Assembly: GCA_002439665.1 (NCBI GenBank)
Contig: DJPC01000109.1
Location: 1,353-12,213 of the forward strand
DNA from: Dialister sp. UBA6422
GTDB taxonomy: Bacteria > Bacillota > Negativicutes > Veillonellales > Dialisteraceae
DNA length: 10,861 bases
Direction of reading: 5' to 3'
Shown: positions 1-6,789 of the stretch, piece after piece
How positions within the stretch are numbered: the stretch's first letter is position 1
Layout: every line of letters begins with the position of its first letter
Made by a program: the position numbers and the translations under genes
Notes under the pieces: generated by a model
Told to the model about the DNA's origin: nothing
Seen by the model: the letters and a program-made list of their open reading frames with translations, nothing else
Databases searched by the model: none

Positions 1-109
1 GGGAAGATTGGTGAAATCAGGTCTCCCTGTTTCTCTCTCCTAAGGACGCTCCCGACTTGTCGTCAGAACCAGCCAGCTATGGAAGTATGACGGAAGGTCC
101 GTGTTTTTT
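1..109 (+). promoter_or_regulatory. B12 (cobalamin) riboswitch-like leader, probably truncated by the window edge
   Basis: Several short blocks occur in the order known for cobalamin riboswitches: GGGAA (1-5), GGTGAAA (10-16), CCC (25-27, able to pair with GGG 1-3), AAGGA (43-47) and GTCAGAACCAGCC (62-74), which resembles the conserved GTCAGGAnACCTGCC segment but is about two bases shorter. The usual CACTGT/B12-box block is not clear, so this is a compact variant, a degenerate copy, or a different structured RNA. The pairing cgtca (61-65) with tgacg (88-92) overlaps a possible terminator stem at 90-102, which is the arrangement of a switch. The context (a cobalamin operon ends 420 bases downstream on the other strand) fits B12 sensing. 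No gene lies directly downstream on the + strand. The order of the blocks is seen; the identity is inferred. Confidence 0.42.
90..109 (+). terminator. Possible short intrinsic terminator of the leader RNA
   Basis: The arms acgga (90-94) and tccgt (98-102) form a five-pair stem with a three-base loop, followed by gtttttt (103-109). The stem is short for a stand-alone terminator. It shares bases 90-92 with an alternative pairing to 61-65, as expected for a terminator/antiterminator switch. Function is inferred. Confidence 0.33.
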
Positions 110-119
110 GTCTTATCTG

Positions 120-149
120 CTTACCTCATCTGGCGCCCGATGAGGTAAG
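120..149. repeat. Perfect 11-bp stem-loop
   Basis: The arms cttacctcatc (120-130) and gatgaggtaag (139-149) are perfectly complementary around the 8-base loop tggcgccc. No T-run follows on either strand, so it is not a standard intrinsic terminator. It could be a downstream domain of the leader RNA at 1-109, an mRNA-stabilising hairpin, or an operator dyad. Confidence 0.6.
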
Positions 150-465
150 GGATGGGACATGAGACTCTATGAGCATAGATACATCAGTAGCTGAATTTCT
201 TTTGGGAATGCGCCTCGAGGTTTTATTTCGCAGTCCTCAGAAAATCATGCTGCTTTTGTATCTTTCGCGAAGGAGTTTCTCATTTCCCTCTCCATATATT
301 AAAATTGCATCAGCTACCCAAAATCATACCTATAAATTTCAAAAAAATTATAAGTATGATTTTACTCCCAATGATAATACCCCGCTGAGAATAGTAAAAG
401 TAAATGTTATGTATAAAATATTCATAGATAACATAGCTCATCAAATGATACCACCTAATGCACAA
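150..465. other. AT-rich stretch with no convincing gene
   Basis: I find no open frame here with both a ribosome-binding site and a recognisable protein. The longest frame (169-468, +) would encode a 99-residue peptide of odd composition, with no Shine-Dalgarno at a normal distance. The sequence becomes strongly AT-rich after about base 290 and contains a long hairpin at 320-363. It may be untranslated RNA behind the leader at 1-109, or decayed sequence. Confidence 0.6.
320..363. repeat. Long AT-rich stem-loop
   Basis: The arms aaaatcatac (320-329) and gtatgatttt (354-363) are perfectly complementary. Pairing continues inward through 331-339 with 344-352, with one mismatch there and one at 330/353, leaving a loop of about four bases. 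The near-perfect 44-base hairpin is too AT-rich for a typical terminator, and the T's on the + side lie inside the stem. It could be part of a small RNA or a weak bidirectional terminator. Confidence 0.55.
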
Positions 466-513
466 TAAAAACGATATGCACACTTTTATGTTTTAAAAGC
501 ATACATATCGTTT
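465..513 (-). terminator. Intrinsic terminator of the cobalamin operon
   Basis: The arms aaacgatatg (469-478) and catatcgttt (504-513) pair perfectly. An inner stem (483-488 with 494-499) extends the hairpin. Read on the minus strand, the stem ends in cgtttttattg, the T-tract expected of a Rho-independent terminator, 19 bases past the cobC stop. On the + strand the T-run is shorter, so it may stop + transcription only weakly. Confidence 0.8.
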
Positions 514-531
514 GTATAGATAAAGAATCCC

Positions 532-1185
532 CTATTTAGCGAACTGGTGAGGCGTAGCAGCTTCTTCTAAATGAGCAGTCTGATTCAAAGAAAAAAGCAT
601 ATTCATTCCATCCATATTGCCTTCTGGTCCATAATGTCTGATAGTGGTAATACTGGCATTAGAAAGTCCTATATTCCAAGAACAAACCAAGGGAATATGA
701 ATGAGTCCACATATAATAGTTCTAAGGGCTACACCATGACTGACAATGGCATAGGTCTTATGATCTCCACGCTGTAGCAACTCATCTATAAAAGCCATGG
801 TGCGTTTCTGACAATCGGAAAATGATTCTCCATGAGGCAGCCGAAGCTCATCGGGATGATGATACATTTCAGACATCATTCCTGGCCAAAGTGTATCAAT
901 CTCTCCAAATGTTTTTCCTTCCCAATCCCCAAAGCATAGTTCTTGCAAATTGTTTGCCAATTCAAGAGACAACCCATGGGTATCAGCAATTCCCTGGGCC
1001 GTAGCACGAGCCCTACTAAGGGGACTTGAAATAACTCCATCCAATGGAATCTTCTTAAAATAAGCAGCTGCCTTCTCTGCCTGTTTCAATCCCATGGGAG
1101 ATAAAGGTACATCAGTAGCGCCCTGGTAGCGCCCTGATTGATTCCATTCTGTTTCTCCATGGCGAATAAGATACAATGTAATCAT
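532..1185 (-). CDS. cobC: CobC, adenosylcobalamin/alpha-ribazole phosphatase (histidine phosphatase superfamily)
   Basis: This 217-residue protein is probably a cytoplasmic phosphatase that removes the 5'-phosphate from alpha-ribazole phosphate or adenosylcobalamin phosphate, the last step of nucleotide-loop assembly. The superfamily signature RHGETEWN is at residues 8-15, with phospho-accepting His9. The second-arginine segment SPLSRARATA is near 54-63 (Arg58), and the C-terminal catalytic SHG is at 149-151 (His150). The segment ELCFGDWEG (82-90) is typical of the CobC/phosphoglycerate-mutase-like branch. The ATG is preceded by aaaggag at eight bases. It is the last gene of the operon, separated from cobD by 72 bases and followed by the terminator at 465-513. 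By sequence alone it could be a general histidine phosphatase; the setting between cobD and the operon end favours CobC. Confidence 0.82.
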   Translation of the reverse strand: MITLYLIRHGETEWNQSGRYQGATDVPLSPMGLKQAEKAAAYFKKIPLDGVISSPLSRARATAQGIADTHGLSLELANNLQELCFGDWEGKTFGEIDTLWPGMMSEMYHHPDELRLPHGESFSDCQKRTMAFIDELLQRGDHKTYAIVSHGVALRTIICGLIHIPLVCSWNIGLSNASITTIRHYGPEGNMDGMNMLFSLNQTAHLEEAATPHQFAK

Positions 1186-1257
1186 TACAGATACTCCTTT
1201 ATTATAAAATTTGGACTATCAAAATGAATAGTTTCCATCATTCTTACATTTTAAATT

Positions 1258-2340
1258 TTACGACAAATAAGAAATCTTTTCCAATGCATGTATGAGTTTG
1301 CGATTTTCATCTTCCCTGCGGACAGCCAAACGGAAATAAGTATGGTCTAGCCCCTCATAATTACCACATTGTCTAATAAAAATATGAAAAGGAAATAATG
1401 CATCTTGAAGCTCCTTAGTATCTTTATATCGTCCCTTCAAGCGGCAAAGAATAAAATTAACCGTTCCTGGAAGCACTTCGATCCAAGAAAAAGAAGAAAG
1501 GGCTTCTGTAAGAAATTTTCTTTCTTTTCGGCTGTAAGCAATGGTCTCCTGTTGATACGTTGTATCCTGCAAAGCAGCCGTCATATAGCATTGGGCCAAT
1601 CCATTCACGTTCCAAGGAATCAAAGCATTTTTAAGCTGACTAGCTAAACCGGAATGCATAAATGCACAGCCAATACGAAGCCCTGGTACTGCATAGAATT
1701 TAGTAAGAGACATGACCACAGCGCCTGCAGTTTCCTCTTCAAAATAATGACGATAAGAAGCACCATCTCCTACAAAATCGATGAAAGATTCATCGAGAAA
1801 AAGAAAACTATGTGTTTCTTTCACCATTTGTAAAATGGAAAGGAAAGCATTTTTGTCAAGAAGTTGTCCGTCCGGATTATTGGGATTTCCTAAGTATAAG
1901 ACACTATGAGGTACCATCTTTTCTCTGATAGTATTGACTGGCACTCTAAAATTGTCTGAAGAAGAAAGCAAAACCGACTCTACCGGCAAATGGGCTGCCT
2001 CAGCTGACAATGCATACTCACTAAAAGATGGTGCAGTCACTATCACCTTCGTTGGTTTCAGTAATGTCATCATGGTATACATCAGCTCAGTGGCACCATT
2101 TCCAAGAACAATGGTATTCTCTGACATTCCATAGTGAAGAGAAATCTGATGTACCAACTTCCGGCATTCCACATCAGGATAGCGAAGGGTTTCCCTTTCC
2201 CAATCTTTACAAAGTGCTTGTTTCCCTTTTGGGGAAAGTCCTAAAGGATTGATATTGATACTAAAATCAATAATTTGGTCTCTTTCTTCGTCAGAAAGGC
2301 CAAATACGTCTCCCCCATGACGAGCTGATTTAATAGTCAT
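1258..2340 (-). CDS. cobD: CobD, L-threonine-O-3-phosphate decarboxylase (PLP-dependent)
   Basis: CobD converts L-threonine O-3-phosphate to (R)-1-aminopropan-2-ol O-2-phosphate, the linker that CbiB attaches to cobyric acid. From the chosen start it has 360 residues, a normal size. It is a fold-type I aminotransferase-like enzyme. The N-terminus has HGGDVF (8-13) and the FSININPLG segment (26-34) typical of CobD/HisC relatives. GNGATE (80-85) and GNPNNPDG (151-158) bind the cofactor, Asp183 lies in FLDES, and SLTKFYAVPGLRIG (211-224) carries the Schiff-base Lys214. An in-frame ATG at 2379 would add 13 residues but has a weak upstream site. The ATG at 2340 is preceded by aaaggaagg at a good distance and starts just before the conserved region. 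HisC is the main alternative, but the cobalamin operon, with a threonine kinase gene 70 bases upstream, supports CobD. Confidence 0.9.
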   Translation of the reverse strand: MTIKSARHGGDVFGLSDEERDQIIDFSININPLGLSPKGKQALCKDWERETLRYPDVECRKLVHQISLHYGMSENTIVLGNGATELMYTMMTLLKPTKVIVTAPSFSEYALSAEAAHLPVESVLLSSSDNFRVPVNTIREKMVPHSVLYLGNPNNPDGQLLDKNAFLSILQMVKETHSFLFLDESFIDFVGDGASYRHYFEEETAGAVVMSLTKFYAVPGLRIGCAFMHSGLASQLKNALIPWNVNGLAQCYMTAALQDTTYQQETIAYSRKERKFLTEALSSFSWIEVLPGTVNFILCRLKGRYKDTKELQDALFPFHIFIRQCGNYEGLDHTYFRLAVRREDENRKLIHALEKISYLS

Positions 2341-2410
2341 ACGGCTTGTCCTTCCTTTGAACCACAGTACGAGAATCATGTATCTTCAGTATGTAATCTA
2401 TGATGGAATT

Positions 2411-3271
2411 TTATCCCACCACTTCTATTTGCATTCCCCTATTAGTCAAGCTGACATAATCTAAGTAAGAAATGGATGGGATTTCTTTTTCCAGGGCTTG
2501 TCTCACCGGTTTTTCATCCATCCCCGGAGAAAGGATGAGTCCCAATACAGTTCCACTATGAGCGCAAATAACACCCTTAGCTCCACACTTTTGCCCAACC
2601 TCATAAAAAGCAGGTAATTGTTTTTTATGCAAAATTTTTTGATTACAAAAAGCACTCATTGTTGCTGCTTCCCCAATATGCTTTAGAGAACCTTCCTCAA
2701 TTCCCTGTATAAAAAGAGACATGGCTTTTTCTATTTCTTTTTGGTTACTTTTCTGCAGAGCTATTAGATCTCTGCGGGAATTAAACGCCATGGTATCTAC
2801 TTCGCCGCCACAATCATAAATCAAGATATCCATGGCGGGACAAATGCCCAGAGACCGAATCAATTTCCCATGCCGGTAATCAAATTGTACGATGCCTTGA
2901 AAGAACGTCGCATCGCTTGGTTCGATAGATAAGGCAATATGGGCAATTTCTTCCATAGAAAGCTTTCTCCCCTTATGAAGAGCCACCGCTTGGGCTACAG
3001 CGCTAATATCTGCTGTACTAGAAGCAAGTCCCTTTCCTTTGGGAATCATAGACATCAGATGTACAGTCCCATCTAAAGTTTCTTCCCCCAAATACGTCAA
3101 GGTTTTCTTCATAGCCATTTCTGCTTTTTGGGGTAGCATCGTCTTTTCTTTATTATCCACCATGGCTACTGCATAGCGATTGATAGGACAGGTCACCATA
3201 AAAGAAGTGTGTTCCCCATATCCTTGAATAAATTCACCGCACGAGCCCGGCGAACTCACTAGAAATGCCAT
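2411..3271 (-). CDS. pduX: PduX-like L-threonine kinase (GHMP kinase family)
   Basis: The 286-residue product is a GHMP-family kinase that phosphorylates L-threonine with ATP to give the CobD substrate. PGSCGEFIQG (8-17) is the hallmark opening of PduX-type kinases. The GHMP ATP-binding loop PKGKGLASSTAD is at 77-88. EPSDATFFQG (117-126) and AHSGTVLGL (237-245) match conserved segments of the family. A longer frame starts at 3298, but the ATG at 3271 has aaggggg five bases upstream and places the signature at the usual distance from the N-terminus. This start overlaps the end of cobS by 13 bases, suggesting translational coupling. Position directly before cobD gives a consecutive pair of reactions in one operon. 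Archaeal-type BluE or other GHMP kinases are alternatives, but the start motif fits PduX best. Confidence 0.83.
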   Translation of the reverse strand: MAFLVSSPGSCGEFIQGYGEHTSFMVTCPINRYAVAMVDNKEKTMLPQKAEMAMKKTLTYLGEETLDGTVHLMSMIPKGKGLASSTADISAVAQAVALHKGRKLSMEEIAHIALSIEPSDATFFQGIVQFDYRHGKLIRSLGICPAMDILIYDCGGEVDTMAFNSRRDLIALQKSNQKEIEKAMSLFIQGIEEGSLKHIGEAATMSAFCNQKILHKKQLPAFYEVGQKCGAKGVICAHSGTVLGLILSPGMDEKPVRQALEKEIPSISYLDYVSLTNRGMQIEVVG

Positions 3272-4008
3272 AAATTCCCCCTTGTGAGAATGACACATAT
3301 CAAAGCCACCGCAGCTTCTGTAATCTGATTGACAAAACCATAGGTATCACCTGTAGTGCCACCAATTTTTGAAACAATCCATCGATTGAGGTGTAGTCCC
3401 AGTAATAAAGAAACACCAGCAAGCATGATATAGAGGTAACCAAAATAGAAAGCTGGAAGAAGTGCTGTCACAAGAGCAATTTCAACTGCCCATGGGCTTC
3501 TATAAGCAGCAAAGGCCTTCCCCATACCATAAGGACGAGCATAAGGATATTCACAAATGCTAATCACCAGATTGAGCCTGCCTAAAGTAGGCATAGCTAT
3601 GAGTACCAGATATAGCGAGCCCTCTATAGACCCTAACGACAGGGAGGTAAGCAATACATAAATTAAAATAGATAGCATACCAAAAGAACCGATGAGACTA
3701 TCTTTCATAATTTCTAAAGAGCGCTCTTTAGATCGGCCAGAAAACAGACCGTCCGATGAATCCATCAGTCCATCTGCCAATGTTCCGCCAGTGAGAAATA
3801 ATTCTCCCACTACGAGCAAAAATCCAGTAAGAAAAGGTACATGGAAAGGACTAAGCAAATAGTATAAAGCGCACATAAAAGCACCAATAATCCATCCAAT
3901 CAGTGGAAAGAAAGAAACACTTTTGCCAAACTCTTCATCGTTCCATACAGTTTTATTAGAAATATGGATACGGGTTAAAAATTGTAACCCTACCATAAAA
4001 GCATTCAT
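3259..4008 (-). CDS. cobS: CobS, adenosylcobinamide-GDP ribazoletransferase
   Basis: CobS is an integral membrane enzyme that joins adenosylcobinamide-GDP to alpha-ribazole or its phosphate, releasing GMP and giving adenosylcobalamin (phosphate). The 249 residues match the family length. The hallmark acidic motif is LADGLMDSSDGL (77-88), with Asp79, Asp83 and Asp86 expected to hold Mg2+, followed by GRSKERSLEIMKDS (91-104). The C-terminal GGTTGDTYG (216-224) is also conserved. Hydrophobic segments alternate along the protein, consistent with about six or seven membrane helices. The ATG has only a modest upstream site (ggtg, six bases away); a second ATG four codons in is possible. The upstream gap of 195 bases to cbiB, with a large hairpin, is the widest in the operon. 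The stop overlaps the kinase gene start. Confidence 0.93.
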   Translation of the reverse strand: MNAFMVGLQFLTRIHISNKTVWNDEEFGKSVSFFPLIGWIIGAFMCALYYLLSPFHVPFLTGFLLVVGELFLTGGTLADGLMDSSDGLFSGRSKERSLEIMKDSLIGSFGMLSILIYVLLTSLSLGSIEGSLYLVLIAMPTLGRLNLVISICEYPYARPYGMGKAFAAYRSPWAVEIALVTALLPAFYFGYLYIMLAGVSLLLGLHLNRWIVSKIGGTTGDTYGFVNQITEAAVALICVILTRGNLWHF

Positions 4009-4023
4009 GTGATCACCAAGTTG

Positions 4024-4120
4024 TTCTAGATATACCAGAAAAATATTCTAGAAAGATAGGGGTTCATGATTTGGAGTAAATATTTACAACAATCTGTATT
4101 CCCTAACTTTCTAGTATACT
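4024..4120. repeat. Cluster of TTCTAG-centred palindromic repeats
   Basis: TTCTAGA (4024-4030), the palindrome TTCTAGAA (4046-4053) and TTCTAG (4109-4114, running into the palindrome AGTATACT at 4113-4120) lie in the cbiB-cobS gap. The first and third are each followed by a TATAC-like string (gatatacc, tatact). On the minus strand, TATACT at 4120-4115 could serve as a -10, but no good -35 was found. A regulatory role is only a possibility. Confidence 0.3.
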
Positions 4121-4131
4121 CATCATAATGA

Positions 4132-4196
4132 CTATGATGAATGGTAACCTATGACTTTTTAAAGTTCCTTTTTATCATAGGTTACCATTTCCATAG
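4132..4196. repeat. Long perfect hairpin between cbiB and cobS
   Basis: The arms aatggtaacctatga (4140-4154) and tcataggttaccatt (4175-4189) are a perfect 15-bp inverted repeat with a 20-base loop. After a small internal bulge, ctatg (4132-4136) pairs with catag (4192-4196). An alternative smaller hairpin (catcata 4121-4127 with tatgatg 4133-4139) competes for the base of the stem. There is no T-tract on the minus strand, so read-through into cobS is expected. A likely role is transcript processing or stability between the two halves of the operon; partial attenuation is another option. Confidence 0.65.
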
Positions 4197-4203
4197 CCCA
4201 TGG

Positions 4204-5180
4204 CTACCATAGCCAAAATATAAAGATAGATTCAAATACAATGAATAAAATAGTCGCCCCATACATCATCATAATCGATGTTTTGATATGGTCTGCCTTA
4301 AGTGGTGTATCAGGATCTCCCATATATTCACGGAATTCAGGTTTTCCTTCATAATAATTGTAACCACCTAGCTGAACATGCATAGCCCCGCCACTGTAGC
4401 TTCTGCATATCCACCATTGGGACTTGGATGTTTAGGAGCATCTCGAAGTCCTATTTTTTTTGCATTTTCCCAATCCAAATGCAAAAGATAGGAAGCAGCC
4501 ACAAAGAGAAGAAAGGTAATCCTAGCAGGAATATAATTCAACACATCATCCAACCGGGCTGCGAAACGGCCAAAGAAAAGATATCGATCATTTTTATATC
4601 CCAACATAGAATCCATTGTATTTCCTGCTCGATATACGACTGCCCCGATAGGACCAAATAGCAGAAAGTAGAACAAAGGAGAGATAATGCCATCTGTGGT
4701 ATTTTCCGCAATTGTTTCTATAGTACCTCTAGCAATATCTCCTTCTTCTAGATTTTCTGTATCTCGCCCTACAATCCAGCTCAGCCGTTTTCTGGCAGTG
4801 ACTATATCTTCCTCTTTCAAAAGGTGATAAATTTCCAGCCCATCCCGTGCCAAAGCTCTTGGTGTTATAGTGAAATACAACATCACGACGGCCAGTGCGC
4901 CATACAGTAAAATCCCTGCTTCTTTACCCAGCCAAACCAAAAAGCCAGCAAGAAGGCCTACTGTAAGAAGGACAAGTAACACCACCATCATACCCCGAAG
5001 GAACATATTGGCATCGGAAGTCTTGACTTTAGGATACAATTTTCCTTCATAAAAAGATATCAGATTCCCTATGAGAACGACGGGATGGTACTTGGATCTA
5101 GGGTCCCCATATACCGTATCTACCACTAAGGCAGCTATAGGAATCGCTGCATAAAGGGCAGAATAATACCAGCTTTCCAA
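4204..5180 (-). CDS. cbiB: CbiB, adenosylcobinamide-phosphate synthase, with a one-base frameshift near the 3' end
   Basis: CbiB is a membrane amide-forming enzyme that couples adenosylcobyric acid with aminopropanol phosphate. As sequenced, the frame runs only to 4368 (270 residues) and ends in an abrupt non-conserved tail after Gly265. Restoring one G in the G-run at 4386-4389 (C-run on the + strand) lets it continue to the stop at 4204-4206. The result is 325 residues with a typical CbiB ending: MHVQLGGYNYYEGKP, a GDP motif, then a C-terminal membrane helix. Conserved features before the break are VDTVYGDP (20-27), HPVVLIGNLI (32-41), AENTTDGIISPLFY (158-171), RAGNTMDSMLGY (184-195) and ARLDDVLNYIPAR (208-220). 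The start is TTG, placed immediately after the cobQ stop and preceded by ggag nine bases upstream. The deletion could be a sequencing or assembly error or a real loss. The lost segment is conserved, so a real truncation would probably impair the enzyme. Confidence 0.88.
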
Positions 5181-6713
5181 TTATTCATTCTCCAAAATCT
5201 TGTAAAAAGCGTCCATATCAAAATGCTTTCTTACCGTAGCAGCCAGACGATCAAATTCAGATTCCTTATATTGGCGATAATGGAACTGTATTGGTAAATC
5301 TTTGAGCCCTTTCCGGCGGCGCAAAGCATTGATCACTTCTCTACGAATTTCATCATTATCAAAAATACCATGGCAGTAGGTACCAAAGACATTATGAGCT
5401 TCATTGATATACCCATCCATAAGATCCACTGGTTCTTCGCTTCTTTGGGTAATATGGAAAAGAGACTGCATCGGTTTTGTCAATGTAGTTTCTCCCATAT
5501 GAATTTCGTAGCCACGCATCTTCTTTCCAGAGAATTTCATATCCAGGAAAAGAAGGTCTTCACAGTCAAAAAGTACCTGATAGGTATTTTTCTTTCCATG
5601 CATAGATGTAGTATAAGGTAAAAGTCCAAGCCCTTCCACTTCATCATTATCGCTTTCTACGTGGAGCGGATCGCATACCTTTTCTCCAAGCATCTGATAT
5701 CCACCGCAAATACCAATCACCGGTACTCCCTTAGCTGCCAGTTCTTTGATTTCCTTCGCATAGCCCTGGCGCTTGAGATACAATAAATCTTCTGTGGTAT
5801 TTTTACTTCCCGGTAACATAATGAGATCCGGAGTACCAATCATATCTCCCTGCTGTACAAAGCGAACATTGACATCTGGTTCATGGTTTAATGCATCAAA
5901 ATCGGTAAAATTAGAAATTTTCGGTGTCTGCATGACAGCGATATGAATATCCCGCATCACATGATCACTAGGCAAATCCTGCAAAGATACAGAATCTTCA
6001 TCATCAATCCCTAATTGATCTAAATAGGGAATGACACCGAGTACAGGAATGCCTGTCTTCTCTTTTAAGAATGTCAAAGCTGGTTCCAGAAGAGTGATAT
6101 CTCCTCTAAACTTATTGATAATAAGGCCCTTCACCAAGGCGCGTTCCTCATCATCTAAGAGTTCTAACGTACCTACAATAGAGGCTAAAGCACCGCCGCG
6201 GTCAATGTCAGCAATGAGGAAAACCGGTGCTTGGCATTCTTTGGCAATTCGCATATTGACGATATCATTTTTCTTTAAGTTCACTTCCGCCGGACTGCCT
6301 GCCCCTTCAATGACCAATGCATCATAATGGGTTTCCATATATGCTAAAGCTTCTTTTACACTGGCCCAAGCTTTCTGGCTATACTTATTCTGATAATCAG
6401 AAGCACTATAATTACCCACTGATTTTCCAAGAAGAATGACTTGGGAACAAGAATTGCCTGTCGGCTTTAAAAGAACAGGATTCATCTGCACAATAGGATC
6501 AGCTCCCGCAGCTTCTGCCTGCGCTACCGTAGAACGGCCAATCTCCCCGCCAGATCTAGTCACATAGGAATTTAGCGCCATGTTTTGTGCTTTGAAAGGT
6601 GCTGTATGATACCCATCTTGTGTCAAAATACGGCAGAATGCAGTGGTCAAAATACTTTTCCCTACATGTGAACTTGTTCCCTGAAACATGACTCTCTTTG
6701 CGATTTTTGTCAT
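5181..6713 (-). CDS. cobQ: CobQ/CbiP, adenosylcobyric acid synthase (glutamine-hydrolysing)
   Basis: CobQ uses ATP and glutamine to amidate carboxyls b, d, e and g of adenosylcobyrinate a,c-diamide. The 510 residues match the family. The N-terminal dethiobiotin-synthetase-like ATPase domain has the P-loop variant QGTSSHVGKS (11-20), followed by FKAQNMALNSYVT (40-52) and VIEGAGSPAEVN (134-145). IADIDRGG (167-174) is a family signature. The class I glutamine amidotransferase domain occupies roughly 255-455, with LPGSKNT (300-306), the nucleophile Cys336 in GICGGYQ, and His448 in GTYCHG. The ATG is preceded by agaggag at nine bases. The stop directly abuts the TTG start of cbiB, indicating coupling. 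The gene lies 76 bases downstream of cobU. Confidence 0.96.
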   Translation of the reverse strand: MTKIAKRVMFQGTSSHVGKSILTTAFCRILTQDGYHTAPFKAQNMALNSYVTRSGGEIGRSTVAQAEAAGADPIVQMNPVLLKPTGNSCSQVILLGKSVGNYSASDYQNKYSQKAWASVKEALAYMETHYDALVIEGAGSPAEVNLKKNDIVNMRIAKECQAPVFLIADIDRGGALASIVGTLELLDDEERALVKGLIINKFRGDITLLEPALTFLKEKTGIPVLGVIPYLDQLGIDDEDSVSLQDLPSDHVMRDIHIAVMQTPKISNFTDFDALNHEPDVNVRFVQQGDMIGTPDLIMLPGSKNTTEDLLYLKRQGYAKEIKELAAKGVPVIGICGGYQMLGEKVCDPLHVESDNDEVEGLGLLPYTTSMHGKKNTYQVLFDCEDLLFLDMKFSGKKMRGYEIHMGETTLTKPMQSLFHITQRSEEPVDLMDGYINEAHNVFGTYCHGIFDNDEIRREVINALRRRKGLKDLPIQFHYRQYKESEFDRLAATVRKHFDMDAFYKILENE

Positions 6714-6748
6714 AGTTTTTCACTCCTCTTTTATTAGAAAGTACCATC

Positions 6749-6777
6749 CGCTAATTATATAACCGTATAATATAGCG
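6749..6777 (-). promoter_or_regulatory. Possible internal promoter -10 inside a small dyad, upstream of cobQ
   Basis: On the minus strand a perfect TATAAT (6759 to 6754) lies in the cobU-cobQ gap, within an imperfect dyad whose ends are cgcta (6749-6753) and tagcg (6773-6777). I see no good -35 at 16-18 bases. It could be a weak internal promoter or just AT-rich chance. The cobQ ribosome-binding site is downstream of it. Confidence 0.22.
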
Positions 6778-6789
6778 TCTTTTCCTTTC

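Noticed and set aside
169..468. 99-residue open frame on the + strand behind the riboswitch-like leader
   Set aside because: It has no ribosome-binding site at a normal distance, no recognisable domain and low-complexity AT-driven composition. It also overlaps a long hairpin.
2341..2379. Upstream ATG for cobD at 2379
   Set aside because: It has a poor ribosome-binding site and adds a 13-residue tail not typical of CobD. The ATG at 2340 has a strong site.
3272..3298. Upstream ATG for the threonine kinase at 3298
   Set aside because: It lies deeper in cobS without a good Shine-Dalgarno, whereas the ATG at 3271 has aaggggg just upstream and the family signature starts soon after it.
4380..4395. 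Programmed -1 frameshift in cbiB
   Set aside because: The site GCG GGG CTA is not a standard X-XXY-YYZ slippery heptamer and no downstream pseudoknot was obvious. A deletion or sequencing error is simpler.
4390..4396. GCCACTG, identical to the core of the B12 box
   Set aside because: It lies inside the cbiB coding region on the opposite strand, with no other riboswitch blocks around it.
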